DNA of 64,000 nt from Microbacterium sp. ACRRU (lineage in GTDB: Bacteria; Actinomycetota; Actinomycetes; Actinomycetales; Microbacteriaceae): contig NZ_JAKRNI010000015.1 of assembly GCF_022346945.1 (NCBI RefSeq), positions 1 to 64,000 on the forward strand. Direction: 5' to 3'. The notes beneath the pieces are model-generated. The model ran no database searches, was not told the origin of the DNA, and was given only the letters and a program-made list of their open reading frames with translations. Within the stretch, counting starts at the first letter, position 1; every line of letters starts with the position of its first letter. Below are positions 1-7,963 of the stretch, piece by piece. A program made the position numbers and the translations under genes.

Positions 1-381
1 ATCGCCTCGCAGACCGAGGTCGTCGACAAGCTCAAGGACGGCCTCAACGGCATGAAGACGAAGCTCGAGCAGCTGAAGTCCAAGCGCAGCGAACTGCTCG
101 CGCGGGCGAAGGTCGCCGAAGCGCAGAACAAGGTGCACGACGCCGTCAAGTCGATCGACGTCCTCGACCCCACGAGCGAGCTCGGCCGCTTCGAAGACAA
201 GATCCGCCGCGAAGAGGCTCTCGCCGCGGGCAAGCAGGAGCTGGCAGCGTCGAGCATCGACGCGCAGTTCAACGCCCTCGAAGACGTCGGCGAGCTCACC
301 GAGGTCGAGGCGCGCCTGGCCGCCCTGAAGACGGGCGGCCCTCAGCGGGCGGCGATCGACGCACCGAGCCCCGACCTGTGA
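1..381 (+). CDS. PspA/IM30 family protein, C-terminal part (5' end outside window)
   Basis: The reading frame is open from base 1, so the gene begins upstream; 126 codons are visible. The protein is almost entirely charged, heptad-like helix rich in Lys, Glu, Ala and Leu, with a motif like KLEQLKSKRSELLARAKVAE followed by a segment resembling the PspA coiled-coil exit (DPTSELGRFEDKIRREEALA). PspA/IM30 proteins bind stressed inner membranes and oligomerise. The tail after about residue 100 is short and uncharged. A strong hairpin terminator follows the stop, so this is probably the end of its transcript. The family call rests on the coiled-coil pattern and the typical helix-4/5 sequence; the N-terminal amphipathic helix cannot be seen. 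Confidence 0.8.
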   Translation: MASQTEVVDKLKDGLNGMKTKLEQLKSKRSELLARAKVAEAQNKVHDAVKSIDVLDPTSELGRFEDKIRREEALAAGKQELAASSIDAQFNALEDVGELTEVEARLAALKTGGPQRAAIDAPSPDL

Positions 382-387
382 TCGCCC

Positions 388-420
388 GGGAGCGCACCGT
401 TCTCGCGGCGGTGCGCTCCC
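388..420 (+). terminator. Intrinsic terminator after the pspA-like gene
   Basis: A perfect 12-bp stem (GGGAGCGCACCG with CGGTGCGCTCCC) and a 9-nt loop start 7 nt after the stop codon and are followed by a pyrimidine-rich CTCTTCC. No long T-tract is present, which is common for actinobacterial terminators. Confidence 0.7.
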
Positions 421-439
421 CTCTTCCGACAGGTGTGTC

Positions 440-1255
440 ATGACGCGTTTCGTCATCGCCCCGCAGTGGCAGGGATCTTCGTCCTCCCGCGCGATGCAGC
501 TCATCGACGGCGCCGAGGCGATCGCCGGAGATCTGCCGCGCGCCGCGACGACCGCGCTCGAGCCGCTGCCGGAGGCCGGTGACGCGCAGGGCACACCGGT
601 CCTGCGGGCCAGCGCCCTCGTGCGTATGCGCGAGCGCATCCGCGACGCCGTCTCCGCGGGCGCAGACGATCACAGCGTCACCATCGGCGGGGACTGCGGT
701 GTCGCCCTCGGTGCCGTCTCGGCCGTCGCCGACGAGGATCTCGCGATCGTCTGGATCGACGCGCATGCCGACCTGAACACGCCCGCGTCGTCGCCGAGCG
801 GCGCCTTCCACGGCATGGTGCTCCGCGCCATCCTGGGTGAGGGCATCGAGCCGTTGCGTCTGTCCCCCGGCATTGCTCCGGCCCGCGTGGTCCTGGCGGG
901 AACACGCGCTCGGGATGCCGAGGAGCAACGCTTCATCGACGAACACGGCATCCGCTCGATCTCCGCGGATGAGCTGTCCGACCCGGAGATCCTCGCCGAG
1001 GCCGTCGCCGCCACGGGTGCGACACGCGTGTACATCCACCTCGACCTCGATGTGCTGGACCCCGCCGAGATCAGCGGCGTCGCGTTCGCGGAGCCATTCG
1101 GAGCCCGCGCGGCGGACGTCGCCGCGGCCATTCGACGCGTGCGGGAGCGGGTCCCCCTCGCGGGGGCGACGATCACGGAATTCTCGCCGGCATCCCCCGC
1201 GGCCGCGGTCGACGACCTGGGCACCATCCTGCGCCTGGTGGGAGCCCTCGCGTGA
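440..1255 (+). CDS. Arginase/agmatinase-fold (ureohydrolase) family protein
   Basis: A 271-residue protein with the ureohydrolase metal motifs in order: GGDCG near residue 80, WIDAHADLNTP near residue 105, and HLDLDVLDP near residue 200. These give the Asp/His/Asp and Asp-x-Asp ligands of the binuclear manganese site. The first block has Cys where arginases carry the metal-binding His of GGDHS, so the metal site is not canonical and the substrate (arginine, agmatine, formiminoglutamate or another guanidino compound) cannot be assigned. The ATG lies 20 nt after the terminator of the preceding gene. The stop overlaps the GTG of the next gene by 4 nt, indicating translational coupling. Confidence 0.85.
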   Translation: MTRFVIAPQWQGSSSSRAMQLIDGAEAIAGDLPRAATTALEPLPEAGDAQGTPVLRASALVRMRERIRDAVSAGADDHSVTIGGDCGVALGAVSAVADEDLAIVWIDAHADLNTPASSPSGAFHGMVLRAILGEGIEPLRLSPGIAPARVVLAGTRARDAEEQRFIDEHGIRSISADELSDPEILAEAVAATGATRVYIHLDLDVLDPAEISGVAFAEPFGARAADVAAAIRRVRERVPLAGATITEFSPASPAAAVDDLGTILRLVGALA

Positions 1256-1707
1256 GCCCGATCCCCCGCCCTCCGGCCGGATGGCGCGAGCGTGCCGACC
1301 GCGCGGTCGCGCGGGGGCGCCGGATCGACCGCGTCCTTCCGCGCGTGCTGCTCGACTCCCGCGTCAGCCATTGGGGCTTCCTCTACGGCCGCACCGTCGG
1401 GTGGGTGTGGGGCTCGCTCTGGAGCACGGGGCGCATCGAACGGCGAAACGGCCTGTGGGTCTTCCGGGGGCTCCCCGCCTGGGCGTTTCCGCGCGGAGGG
1501 GTCTGCGTCGGCGACTGCTTCCTCACCGGAGACGTCGACCCGAGCGACACGGTGCTGGGACACGAAGCCGTCCATGCCGCCCAGTGGCGCCGCTACGGGT
1601 TCCTCATGCCGGTGCTGTACTTCTTCGCGGGACGCGATCCGCTGCGCAACCGTTTCGAGATCGAGGCGGGCTTGGTCGAGGGGAACTACGTTCCCCGCGG
1701 CGCCTGA
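1252..1707 (+). CDS. Small conserved protein with an HEAVH (HExxH-type) motif
   Basis: 151 residues, GTG start overlapping the arginase-fold stop (GTGA). The C-terminal half carries HEAVHAAQWRRYG near residues 104-116, an HExxH zinc-binding signature in a helix, followed by an aromatic segment (LMPVLYFF) and an acidic helix with RNRFEIEAG. This resembles the minimal catalytic helix of small predicted metal-dependent peptidases. There is no clear signal peptide; the N-terminus is Arg-rich. Related actinobacterial proteins are often labelled Fe-S oxidoreductase, but only one Cys pair-like position (VCVGDC) is present and I see no iron-sulfur motif. Function unknown; probably co-expressed with the upstream ureohydrolase. 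Confidence 0.75.
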   Translation: MSPIPRPPAGWRERADRAVARGRRIDRVLPRVLLDSRVSHWGFLYGRTVGWVWGSLWSTGRIERRNGLWVFRGLPAWAFPRGGVCVGDCFLTGDVDPSDTVLGHEAVHAAQWRRYGFLMPVLYFFAGRDPLRNRFEIEAGLVEGNYVPRGA

Positions 1708-1725
1708 GCCCCGCGCCGGCCGACC

Positions 1726-2190
1726 TCAGCGTGCGGTTTCGAGACCGAAACGCGCGGGCGTGTGGATGGCTGCGGCCTCGACCCCGTGGCGGTTCGTCAG
1801 CTCTTCGACGATCTCTGCGGTGCCCAAGTAGCCGCCGAGCAGGAAGATGCGGGTGGCGTCGTCATCGCAGCAGAGCATCTCGCCGGCCCAGCCCGTCACC
1901 GCGCGGACGAGCGCCTGGCCGGGGGCGCACGCGCGACCCGTGCCGGGAGCACCGCCCCGACGAGAGCGGTCGAGCCACGTCACCGTCATACGCGCGGGTG
2001 CCGCGATCGCGGTGATCCACGACGCGTCGGGCACCTCGACGAAGATCCGGCCGGTCGAGCAGATCGGCAGCGTCGACAGAAGCGCGTCCATCTCGGCGAG
2101 CGAGGTCTCATCGGCCGTGATGAGGTGCTGCACGCGGGTGTGGCGCGACGATCGGCAGGCGGCGTCGTTGTGCTCGGCGGAGATGGACAT
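1726..2190 (-). CDS. Siderophore-interacting protein (SIP) C-terminal-domain protein
   Basis: About 154 residues matching only the NAD(P)H-binding C-terminal half of siderophore-interacting proteins (ViuB/FhuF-like ferric-siderophore reductases): LITADETSLAEMDALLSTLP near the start, then a V-x-D-x-SW segment, and the distinctive WAGEM (usually WxAGE) plus LGGYLGTAE. The FAD-binding N-terminal domain is absent, so alone it may act as a stand-alone SIP domain or with a separate flavoprotein. A GTG at 2202 is in frame, but it lies inside the predicted -10 hexamer (2201-2206), so I prefer the ATG at 2190. An iron box sits just upstream, fitting repression when iron is plentiful. Confidence 0.8.
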   Translation of the reverse strand: MSISAEHNDAACRSSRHTRVQHLITADETSLAEMDALLSTLPICSTGRIFVEVPDASWITAIAAPARMTVTWLDRSRRGGAPGTGRACAPGQALVRAVTGWAGEMLCCDDDATRIFLLGGYLGTAEIVEELTNRHGVEAAAIHTPARFGLETAR

Positions 2191-2200
2191 GATGGCATCC

Positions 2201-2206
2201 ACTATA
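2201..2206 (-). promoter_or_regulatory. -10 element of the SIP-domain gene
   Basis: TATAGT on the minus strand, 10 nt before the ATG at 2190. It is the most consensus-like -10 in the neighbourhood and implies a very short leader. It overlaps the alternative GTG at 2202. Confidence 0.5.
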
Positions 2207-2216
2207 CCCGCAATGA

Positions 2217-2231
2217 AGGGTTGCCTAACCT
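2217..2231 (-). promoter_or_regulatory. DtxR/IdeR-type iron box
   Basis: On the minus strand AGGTTAGGCAACCCT matches the core of the DtxR/IdeR operator (AGGTTAGGCTAACCT) at 12 of 15 positions and keeps dyad symmetry. It begins 11 nt upstream of the TATAGT hexamer, so it covers the spacer and -35 region of the SIP-domain gene. That is a classic position for iron-dependent repression, and the downstream gene is an iron-acquisition gene. Confidence 0.7.
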
Positions 2232-2248
2232 GTGTTGCTGCCCCATCC

Positions 2249-2974
2249 TTACCGAAGAACCGCCTCGTGAAGGAGGGTCGAGCGCAGGCCGGCGAGCTCC
2301 TCGTCGCCCATGCCGTGGGCCCGCAGGAAGTCGGCGGGCGACCCGTAGCGAGCGTCCAGACGCTCGAGGAACGCGCGCATCACGCCGGCCGGAGAGCGCG
2401 TGGCGAGCTCTTCCGCGTGGCGGTTCCCGGGATGCAGGGCACGGATCCCGGCGATGACCCGGCGATTGCGCTCGGCGGGCAAGAGGTGCTCGGTGAGGGC
2501 GTAATCGTCGACGACCGCATTACGATCGACGCCGGCGGCGGCGAGCGCGATTGCGACGGTCACTCCCGTGCGATCCTTCCCCACGGTGCAGTGGACCAGC
2601 ACGGGCGCCGCACCGCCGATCGCGCGGACGGCCGCGACGATGCGGTCGGCGGAGCCTTCGACGAGCTCGTCGTACAGCTCACCGAGGCTGACGTCGCGCT
2701 CGAAGAAGGACTCGACCGATCCGAGGAACAACGGGATCCGCTCGACCTCGACCGGCAGACCCTCGAGCCGGCTCGGGGCGTAGCGCACCTCGTCGTCGTC
2801 GCGGAGGTCGACGATGCGACGCAGCCCCAGCGCGGCCAGGGTCTGCAGGCCCGCGTCATCGACGTGCACGAGATTGCCCGACCGGAAGAGCACGCCGTCG
2901 CGTGTGCGCGTGGAGCCGGCGGGCAGACCGCCGACGTCGCGGAAGTTCGTCGCCCCCGAGACGAGGGAGCTCAC
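2249..2974 (-). CDS. Tyrosine/serine protein phosphatase (CX5R family)
   Basis: 241 residues. The P-loop HCTVGKDRTG (CX5R) near residue 130 is the catalytic signature of the bacterial tyrosine phosphatase family related to PtpB/IphP; the N-terminal NFRDVGGLP and FRSGNL motifs are typical of the same family. The predicted reaction is dephosphorylation of phosphoprotein or phosphoinositide by a cysteinyl-phosphate mechanism. No signal peptide is seen. The start overlaps the stop of the upstream AhpD-like gene by 4 nt, so the two are one operon on the minus strand. The physiological substrate cannot be read from the sequence. Confidence 0.9.
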   Translation of the reverse strand: MSSLVSGATNFRDVGGLPAGSTRTRDGVLFRSGNLVHVDDAGLQTLAALGLRRIVDLRDDDEVRYAPSRLEGLPVEVERIPLFLGSVESFFERDVSLGELYDELVEGSADRIVAAVRAIGGAAPVLVHCTVGKDRTGVTVAIALAAAGVDRNAVVDDYALTEHLLPAERNRRVIAGIRALHPGNRHAEELATRSPAGVMRAFLERLDARYGSPADFLRAHGMGDEELAGLRSTLLHEAVLR

Positions 2975-3519
2975 GCGGCACCCCCGTGGTCGTGCGGCGC
3001 GCGGGGTGCGGTGGTGGCCGGCGGGAGCGCCCCGTCGGTGAGAGTCGCCGCGGCGGTGGGGCGCGGAGGCACCGGGTACCGGCCCGCGATGGCCACGCGG
3101 TTGAAGGCGTTGATGGCGACGAGAACCCAGCTGAGCGCCACGTACTCCTGCTCGCTCAGGATGCCGCCCGCCCGGTCGTAGACCTCGTCGGGGATGCCGT
3201 CGTCGTGGATGAACGTGAACGACTCCGTCAGTTCGAGGGCCGCCCGTTCCCGCTCATCGAAGACGCCGGACTCCCGCCAGGTCGCGATCTGGGCGATGGT
3301 GTCGGCGTCGAGACCCGCCGCGACGGCGGCATCGACGTGGACACGGACGCAGTAGGCGCACCCGTTCAGTTGCGAGGCGTGGATCTGGACGATCTCGCGC
3401 AGCCGGGCGTCGATCCCCGCTGACGCGGCGAGACCCCCGACGGTCTTGGAGAACGACCTCAGCGCCGCGTATGCCTCGGGAGCCTTCTTCGACAGATGCA
3501 CGCGTCGTTCCTCGACCAT
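2971..3519 (-). CDS. Carboxymuconolactone decarboxylase/AhpD-like family protein
   Basis: 182 residues, all-helical pattern with the AhpD-type redox motif CAYCVRVHVDAA (CxxC followed by His three residues later) near residue 55. Proteins with this motif are mostly alkylhydroperoxidase-like thiol reductases rather than true decarboxylases. The ATG at 3519 is preceded by TAGGCT and a 6-nt gap, a leaderless arrangement. First gene of a two-gene operon with the CX5R phosphatase. Confidence 0.88.
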   Translation of the reverse strand: MVEERRVHLSKKAPEAYAALRSFSKTVGGLAASAGIDARLREIVQIHASQLNGCAYCVRVHVDAAVAAGLDADTIAQIATWRESGVFDERERAALELTESFTFIHDDGIPDEVYDRAGGILSEQEYVALSWVLVAINAFNRVAIAGRYPVPPRPTAAATLTDGALPPATTAPRAPHDHGGAA

Positions 3520-3525
3520 GCCGAC

Positions 3526-3531
3526 AGCCTA
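3526..3531 (-). promoter_or_regulatory. Leaderless -10 box (TAGGCT) for the AhpD-like gene
   Basis: TAGGCT lies exactly 6 nt before the ATG at 3519 on the minus strand. No Shine-Dalgarno sequence could fit between the hexamer and the start, so the mRNA probably begins at or next to the AUG. Confidence 0.55.
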
Positions 3532-3585
3532 CGGCGGTGTCATCACCGACTGGCGGCCGTCTGCGCGCGCTGCCAGGCTGGCTCC

Positions 3586-4503
3586 ATGCCCGAGACCGAC
3601 GAGTTCTCCTTCCTGCCCGCGCAGGCGGCTGGCGCGGGTGTCGATGTGCCACCGGTCGCGCGCGTGCGCCTCACGCTCCCCGACGGGCGGGTGATCAGCG
3701 GTCTGCGGTGGGGCGAGGAGGCTCCGCGTGTGACGTTCCTGCACGGAGCGGGTTTGAACGCGCACACGTGGGACACCACGCTGCTGCATCTGGACGCACC
3801 GGCCCTGGCCATCGACCTCGCCGGTCACGGTGACTCGTCCTGGCGCGACGACGCGGCCTACGTCGCCCGGGTCCTGGCCCCGGACGTCGTGCGCGCGCTC
3901 GAGACCTGGACCGACCGGCCACAGGTGCTCGTCGGACACTCCCTGGGTGGGCTCACCGCGGCCGCGGTCGCGGCATCCCGTCCGGACCTCGTCGCGCGGG
4001 TCGTGCTCGTCGACATCACTCCGGGGATCGACCCGAGCGGCGGACCGGCGCAGCTGCGGGAGTTCTTCGCCGGGCCCACCGACTGGGCGACGCGAGACGA
4101 GCTGGTCGAGAAGGCCCTGTCGTTCGGCCTAGGCGGATCCCGAGAGGCAGCCACGCGCGGGGTGTTCCTCAACACGCGCGTCCGCCCCGACGGCCGTGTG
4201 GAATGGAAGCATCACTTCGCCCATCTCGCCGCCGCGGCCGCTGCCGCCGGCTCCGACACCGCAACGCCGGATGCCGTGCGCGCGGTGCTGGCCTCGACGG
4301 GATGGGACGATGTCGGCGCGGTGACCGCGGCGCTGACCCTGGTGCGCGCAGGTCGCGGGTTCGTGACCGCCGCCGACGCCGATGAGCTGCGGCGTCGCGC
4401 TCCGGAAGCCGAGGTCGTCGTCGTCCCGACCGGACACAACGTGCAGGAGGAGGATCCCGCCGGACTCGCCACGCTGATCCGGCACCGCATCGACGCGGGG
4501 TGA
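3586..4503 (+). CDS. Alpha/beta-fold hydrolase
   Basis: 305 residues with the alpha/beta hydrolase core: oxyanion-region HGAGLNAHTWD near residue 50, nucleophile elbow GHSLGG near residue 117, and the catalytic-His region GHNVQEEDP near the C-terminus. Substrate unknown; the absence of a signal peptide suggests a cytoplasmic esterase or C-C hydrolase. Longer in-frame starts (to 3496) would overlap the divergent AhpD-like gene and its promoter; the ATG at 3586 is preceded by CAGGCT plus 6 nt, the same leaderless spacing seen elsewhere, so it is chosen. Confidence 0.85.
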   Translation: MPETDEFSFLPAQAAGAGVDVPPVARVRLTLPDGRVISGLRWGEEAPRVTFLHGAGLNAHTWDTTLLHLDAPALAIDLAGHGDSSWRDDAAYVARVLAPDVVRALETWTDRPQVLVGHSLGGLTAAAVAASRPDLVARVVLVDITPGIDPSGGPAQLREFFAGPTDWATRDELVEKALSFGLGGSREAATRGVFLNTRVRPDGRVEWKHHFAHLAAAAAAAGSDTATPDAVRAVLASTGWDDVGAVTAALTLVRAGRGFVTAADADELRRRAPEAEVVVVPTGHNVQEEDPAGLATLIRHRIDAG

Positions 4504-4564
4504 CGGCAGCGGCCGGGCCGTGTCGCGCGGTGTCACACGGGGACAGCGGCGCGGCGGGTGAAAG

Positions 4565-4570
4565 TAGGCT
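4565..4570 (+). promoter_or_regulatory. Candidate -10 (TAGGCT) of the peptide ABC operon
   Basis: TAGGCT lies 68 nt before the ATG of the substrate-binding protein, which would give a leader of about 60 nt containing a GAAAGGAC ribosome-binding site. No convincing -35 hexamer is visible. Confidence 0.4.
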
Positions 4571-4638
4571 GTCTTCACCCCACTCCTCGGCACCACAGCA
4601 CTCGGATGCCGTCGGCCTGCGAAAGGACACTCCCCGCA

Positions 4639-6150
4639 ATGCTGCGCCGTACCGCCCTCGCCACGAGCGCGCTCCTGATCGGAGCTCTCCTGTTCACCTC
4701 GTGCACCGCCACGTCGACGACGCCGACCGCGACGGGCGAGCCGGACCCGAACGCCACCCTCACGGTGCGCCTCTCGCTCGAGCCGTCGAACCTCGACATC
4801 CGTCGCACGAGCGGAGCCGCGCTCGAGCAGGCGCTCGTCGACAACGTCTATCAGGGCCTGGTCACGCGCGACGGCGACGACGACAACACCATCGTCCCCG
4901 CCCTCGCCACCGACTGGACGGTTTCGTCGGACGGGCTCACGTACACCTTCACCCTCCGCCAGGGGGTGACCTTCCACGACGGCAGCGCCCTCACCGCGGA
5001 TGACGTCGTGTCCTCGCTGCAGACCGCCAAGGACGACGCCACGATCCAGAACAGCGCCGACCTCGCCGGTGTGTCCTCGGTCACGTCGCCCGACCCGACC
5101 ACCGTCGTCATCACGCTCGCGCAGCCGAACATCGATTTCCTGTTCGCTCTGACCGGTCGAGCGGGCCTCATCTTCAAGAACAACGACGCGACGAACTTCC
5201 AGACCTCGACCAACGGCACCGGGCCGTTCACGGTCTCGTCGTGGAACACGGGCCAGAGCCTGGTCCTCTCGCGCAACGACGCCTACTGGGGCGACCCGGC
5301 GGGCGTCGCTGAGGTCGTGCTCGATTACATCCCCGATCAGAGCGCCGCGATCAACGCCGCCCTCAGCGGCGACGTGGATGTCGCCCTCGAGATCGACCCC
5401 GAACTGCAGGGGCAGCTCGACGGCACCGGGGACTTCCGGATCGAGTCGGGGCTGACGACCGACAAGGGCACTCTCGCCTTCAACAACACGCGCGCACCCT
5501 TGGACGACCAGCGTGTGCGCGAGGCGTTGCGCCTGTCGATCGACCACCAGGCGCTCATCGACACGCTCGGGGCCGGTCAAACCCTCTCCGGCCCCATCCC
5601 CCCGCTCGACCCCGGCTACGAGGACCTGTCCGGCGACATCGCGTACGACCCCGACCGCGCGCGCGAGCTGCTGGCCGAGGCCGGCGCCGAGGACCTCACC
5701 CTCACCCTGACGATTCCGAGCGTCTACCCGACCTCGATCCCGACGTTCCTCGTGTCCTCGTTCGCCGACGTCGGCGTGACGCTGAAGGTGGAGTCGGTGG
5801 ACTTCCCGACGTGGTTGCAGAACGTGTACACCAACCGGGACTACGACCTGAGCTTCGTCCGTCACGTCGAGGCGCGCGACTTCGGCAACTGGGCGAACCC
5901 GTCGTACTACTTCGGGTACGACAACCCCGAGGTGCAGAGCCTGTACACGCGAGCCCTCGCGACGACCGATGAACAGCAGTCCTCGGACCTGCTGGCCGAG
6001 GCCGCCCGTATCGTCGCCGAGGAGGACGCCGCCGATTGGCTCTTCCTGTCGACGCCGCTCACCGCGGTCGCCACGAACGTCGCGGACTTCCCGCAGAACT
6101 CCCTCAACGTGCGCCTGCCGCTGGCGGGTGTGACGGTCTCGTCGGAGTGA
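4639..6150 (+). CDS. ABC transporter substrate-binding lipoprotein, family 5 (peptide/nickel type)
   Basis: 503 residues. The N-terminus MLRRTALATSALLIGALLF is a lipoprotein signal with Cys at residue 23 (FTSC), so the protein is expected to be anchored outside the membrane. The mature part has family-5 (DppA/OppA/NikA) features: LEPSNLDIRR, VYQGLVTRDGDD, the TFTLRQGVTFHDG block near residue 110 and VREALRLSIDHQALID near residue 295. The start is set by the signal peptide and by the GAAAGGAC ribosome site 8-15 nt upstream; the longer upstream frame is not needed. First gene of a five-gene importer operon; the ligand may be an oligopeptide, dipeptide or metal chelate. Confidence 0.93.
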   Translation: MLRRTALATSALLIGALLFTSCTATSTTPTATGEPDPNATLTVRLSLEPSNLDIRRTSGAALEQALVDNVYQGLVTRDGDDDNTIVPALATDWTVSSDGLTYTFTLRQGVTFHDGSALTADDVVSSLQTAKDDATIQNSADLAGVSSVTSPDPTTVVITLAQPNIDFLFALTGRAGLIFKNNDATNFQTSTNGTGPFTVSSWNTGQSLVLSRNDAYWGDPAGVAEVVLDYIPDQSAAINAALSGDVDVALEIDPELQGQLDGTGDFRIESGLTTDKGTLAFNNTRAPLDDQRVREALRLSIDHQALIDTLGAGQTLSGPIPPLDPGYEDLSGDIAYDPDRARELLAEAGAEDLTLTLTIPSVYPTSIPTFLVSSFADVGVTLKVESVDFPTWLQNVYTNRDYDLSFVRHVEARDFGNWANPSYYFGYDNPEVQSLYTRALATTDEQQSSDLLAEAARIVAEEDAADWLFLSTPLTAVATNVADFPQNSLNVRLPLAGVTVSSE

Positions 6151-7097
6151 TCCGGTATGCGCTGACACGGTTGGGCCTGCTCGTCCTGGGCCTGGCCGTG
6201 TCGAGCGCGCTGATCTTCCTCTCCCTGCGCGTGCTGCCCGGCGACGTCGCCCTCCTCATCGCCGGAACGCAAGCCACGCCCGAGCAGGTCGGAGCCCTGC
6301 GGGAGAGTCTCGGACTGACGCAGCCGCTGTGGCAGCAGTACCTCGACTGGATCGGCGGGATCCCGCGCGGCGACCTGGGCACGTCGCTGATCACGGGCAC
6401 CCCGGTCACCGCCGAGCTGATCGACAAGGCCCAGGTGACCGTGCCGCTGGCGGCGATGTCGCTCACGGTCGCGCTCGCCGTGGGCCTGCCGTTCGGGGTG
6501 CTGTCGGCCCTGCGCCGCGGACGCCCGGACGGTACGGCTCTCGGCGTCGGCGCGCAGGCGCTCGCGGCGGTGCCGGTGGTGTGGGCGGGGATGATGCTCG
6601 TTGTCGTCTTCGCCGTGTGGCTCGGGTGGCTGCCTCCCCAGGGATTCCCGCGCGCGGGATGGAACGAGCCGGCAGCGGCCTTCCGAGCCCTCCTCCTCCC
6701 CGCGATCACGATCGGCGTCGTCGAAGGCGCGATGTTGTTGCGGTTCGTCCGCAGCGCGACGCTCCAGGCGGAGGGGCAGGACTACGTGCGCACGGCCGCG
6801 GCGAAGGGCCTCACGCGCACGCGGGCGTTGCTCAGTCACGGTCTTCCCAACGTCGGCCTGTCCGTGATCACCGTCCTCGGACTGCAGATCGCCGGCATCA
6901 TCGTCGGCTCTGTCGTCATCGAGCAGCTGTTCACCCTGCCGGGCGTGGGCCGGATGCTCGTCGCCGACGTCGCCGCCCGCGACCTCCCCAAGGTGCAGGG
7001 AGAACTCCTCGTGCTCACCGGCTTCGTCCTGATCGTCGGCTTCCTCGTCGATCTCGTGCACCGACTGATCGACCCGCGGCAGAGGGAGGCGTCGTGA
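6147..7097 (+). CDS. ABC transporter permease, DppB/OppB family
   Basis: 316 residues with about six membrane helices. The N-terminal ALTRLGLLVLGLAVSSALIF helix and LRVLPGD motif are typical of DppB-type permeases; the EAA loop (DYVRTAAAKGLTRTRAL, near residue 215) contacts the ATPases. GTG start overlaps the stop of the binding-protein gene (GTGA), so translation is coupled. Pairs with the next permease to form the translocation pore. Confidence 0.92.
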   Translation: MIRYALTRLGLLVLGLAVSSALIFLSLRVLPGDVALLIAGTQATPEQVGALRESLGLTQPLWQQYLDWIGGIPRGDLGTSLITGTPVTAELIDKAQVTVPLAAMSLTVALAVGLPFGVLSALRRGRPDGTALGVGAQALAAVPVVWAGMMLVVVFAVWLGWLPPQGFPRAGWNEPAAAFRALLLPAITIGVVEGAMLLRFVRSATLQAEGQDYVRTAAAKGLTRTRALLSHGLPNVGLSVITVLGLQIAGIIVGSVVIEQLFTLPGVGRMLVADVAARDLPKVQGELLVLTGFVLIVGFLVDLVHRLIDPRQREAS

Positions 7098-7963
7098 GCA
7101 CGCTACGCCGGCTGTGGAGGAGCGGCACGGGGCGGTTCGGCATCCTCGTGGTCGGCCTCATCGCCCTCGCCGCGCTGGTCTCGCTGGTGTGGACGCCATT
7201 CGACCCCGCGAGTGTGGACGCCCGCTCCCGGTGGTTCGGTCCGTCGTGGCCCCACCTCCTCGGCACGGACGGCAACGGCCGGGACATCCTCAGCCTGCTG
7301 ATGGCGGGGGCACAGACGACCGTCGTGGTGGCCGTCGGAGCCGGCGTGGTCGCCTCGCTCCTCGGGATCGCCCTCGCCACCCTGGGCGCCTTGACGGCCC
7401 GGTGGGTGCGGGAGAGCATCGCCGTGCTGGTCGACATCCTCGTCGCCTTCCCGGTCCTCATCATCGCGATGATGATCACGGCGGTGTGGGGCGGGTCGCT
7501 GGCCGTCGTCATCTGGTCGGTGGGCATCGGGTTCGGTGTCACCATCGCCCGTGTGACACGGCCCGAGTTGAGGCGCGTGCTGCACAGCGACTTCGTGCTG
7601 GCGGGGCGCGCGAGTGGACTCACCCCGGCCCAGAATCTCCTCCGTCATCTCCTGCCGAACGTCGCACCGGTGTTCATCGTTCAGCTGTCGTGGGGAATGG
7701 CCGTGGCGGTGCTGGCGGAGGCGGGGCTGTCGTACCTGGGCTTCGGCGCCCCGCTGACCCAGCCGTCGTGGGGGGTGCTCCTCAGCGACCTCCAGGCCTA
7801 CATCGCGGTGCATCCCCTCGCCGTCGTCTGGCCGGGACTGGCGATCACCGTCACGGTCCTGGGACTGAACCTCCTCGGGGATGCGCTGCGGGATGCCGCG
7901 GACCCCACGCTCGCAGAGCGCACCCCGCAAGCGCGGACGCACGTCCCGGGGGTGGTCGCATGA
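7094..7963 (+). CDS. ABC transporter permease, DppC/OppC family
   Basis: 289 residues. After one N-terminal helix comes a short external loop and the DppC hallmark HLLGTDGNGRDILS near residue 55, then about five membrane helices and an EAA-type loop (LAGRASGLTPAQNLLRHLLP) near residue 175. GTG start overlaps the previous stop by 4 nt. Forms the heterodimeric channel with the upstream DppB-like protein. Confidence 0.92.
   Translation: MSTLRRLWRSGTGRFGILVVGLIALAALVSLVWTPFDPASVDARSRWFGPSWPHLLGTDGNGRDILSLLMAGAQTTVVVAVGAGVVASLLGIALATLGALTARWVRESIAVLVDILVAFPVLIIAMMITAVWGGSLAVVIWSVGIGFGVTIARVTRPELRRVLHSDFVLAGRASGLTPAQNLLRHLLPNVAPVFIVQLSWGMAVAVLAEAGLSYLGFGAPLTQPSWGVLLSDLQAYIAVHPLAVVWPGLAITVTVLGLNLLGDALRDAADPTLAERTPQARTHVPGVVA

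Noticed and set aside
2202..2202. GTG start for the SIP-domain gene
   Set aside because: It lies in the predicted -10 hexamer, so is unlikely to be transcribed; ATG 2190 is used.
4129..6168. Minus-strand open frame antisense to the substrate-binding protein gene
   Set aside because: Same artefact; the opposite strand has a lipoprotein signal and family motifs.
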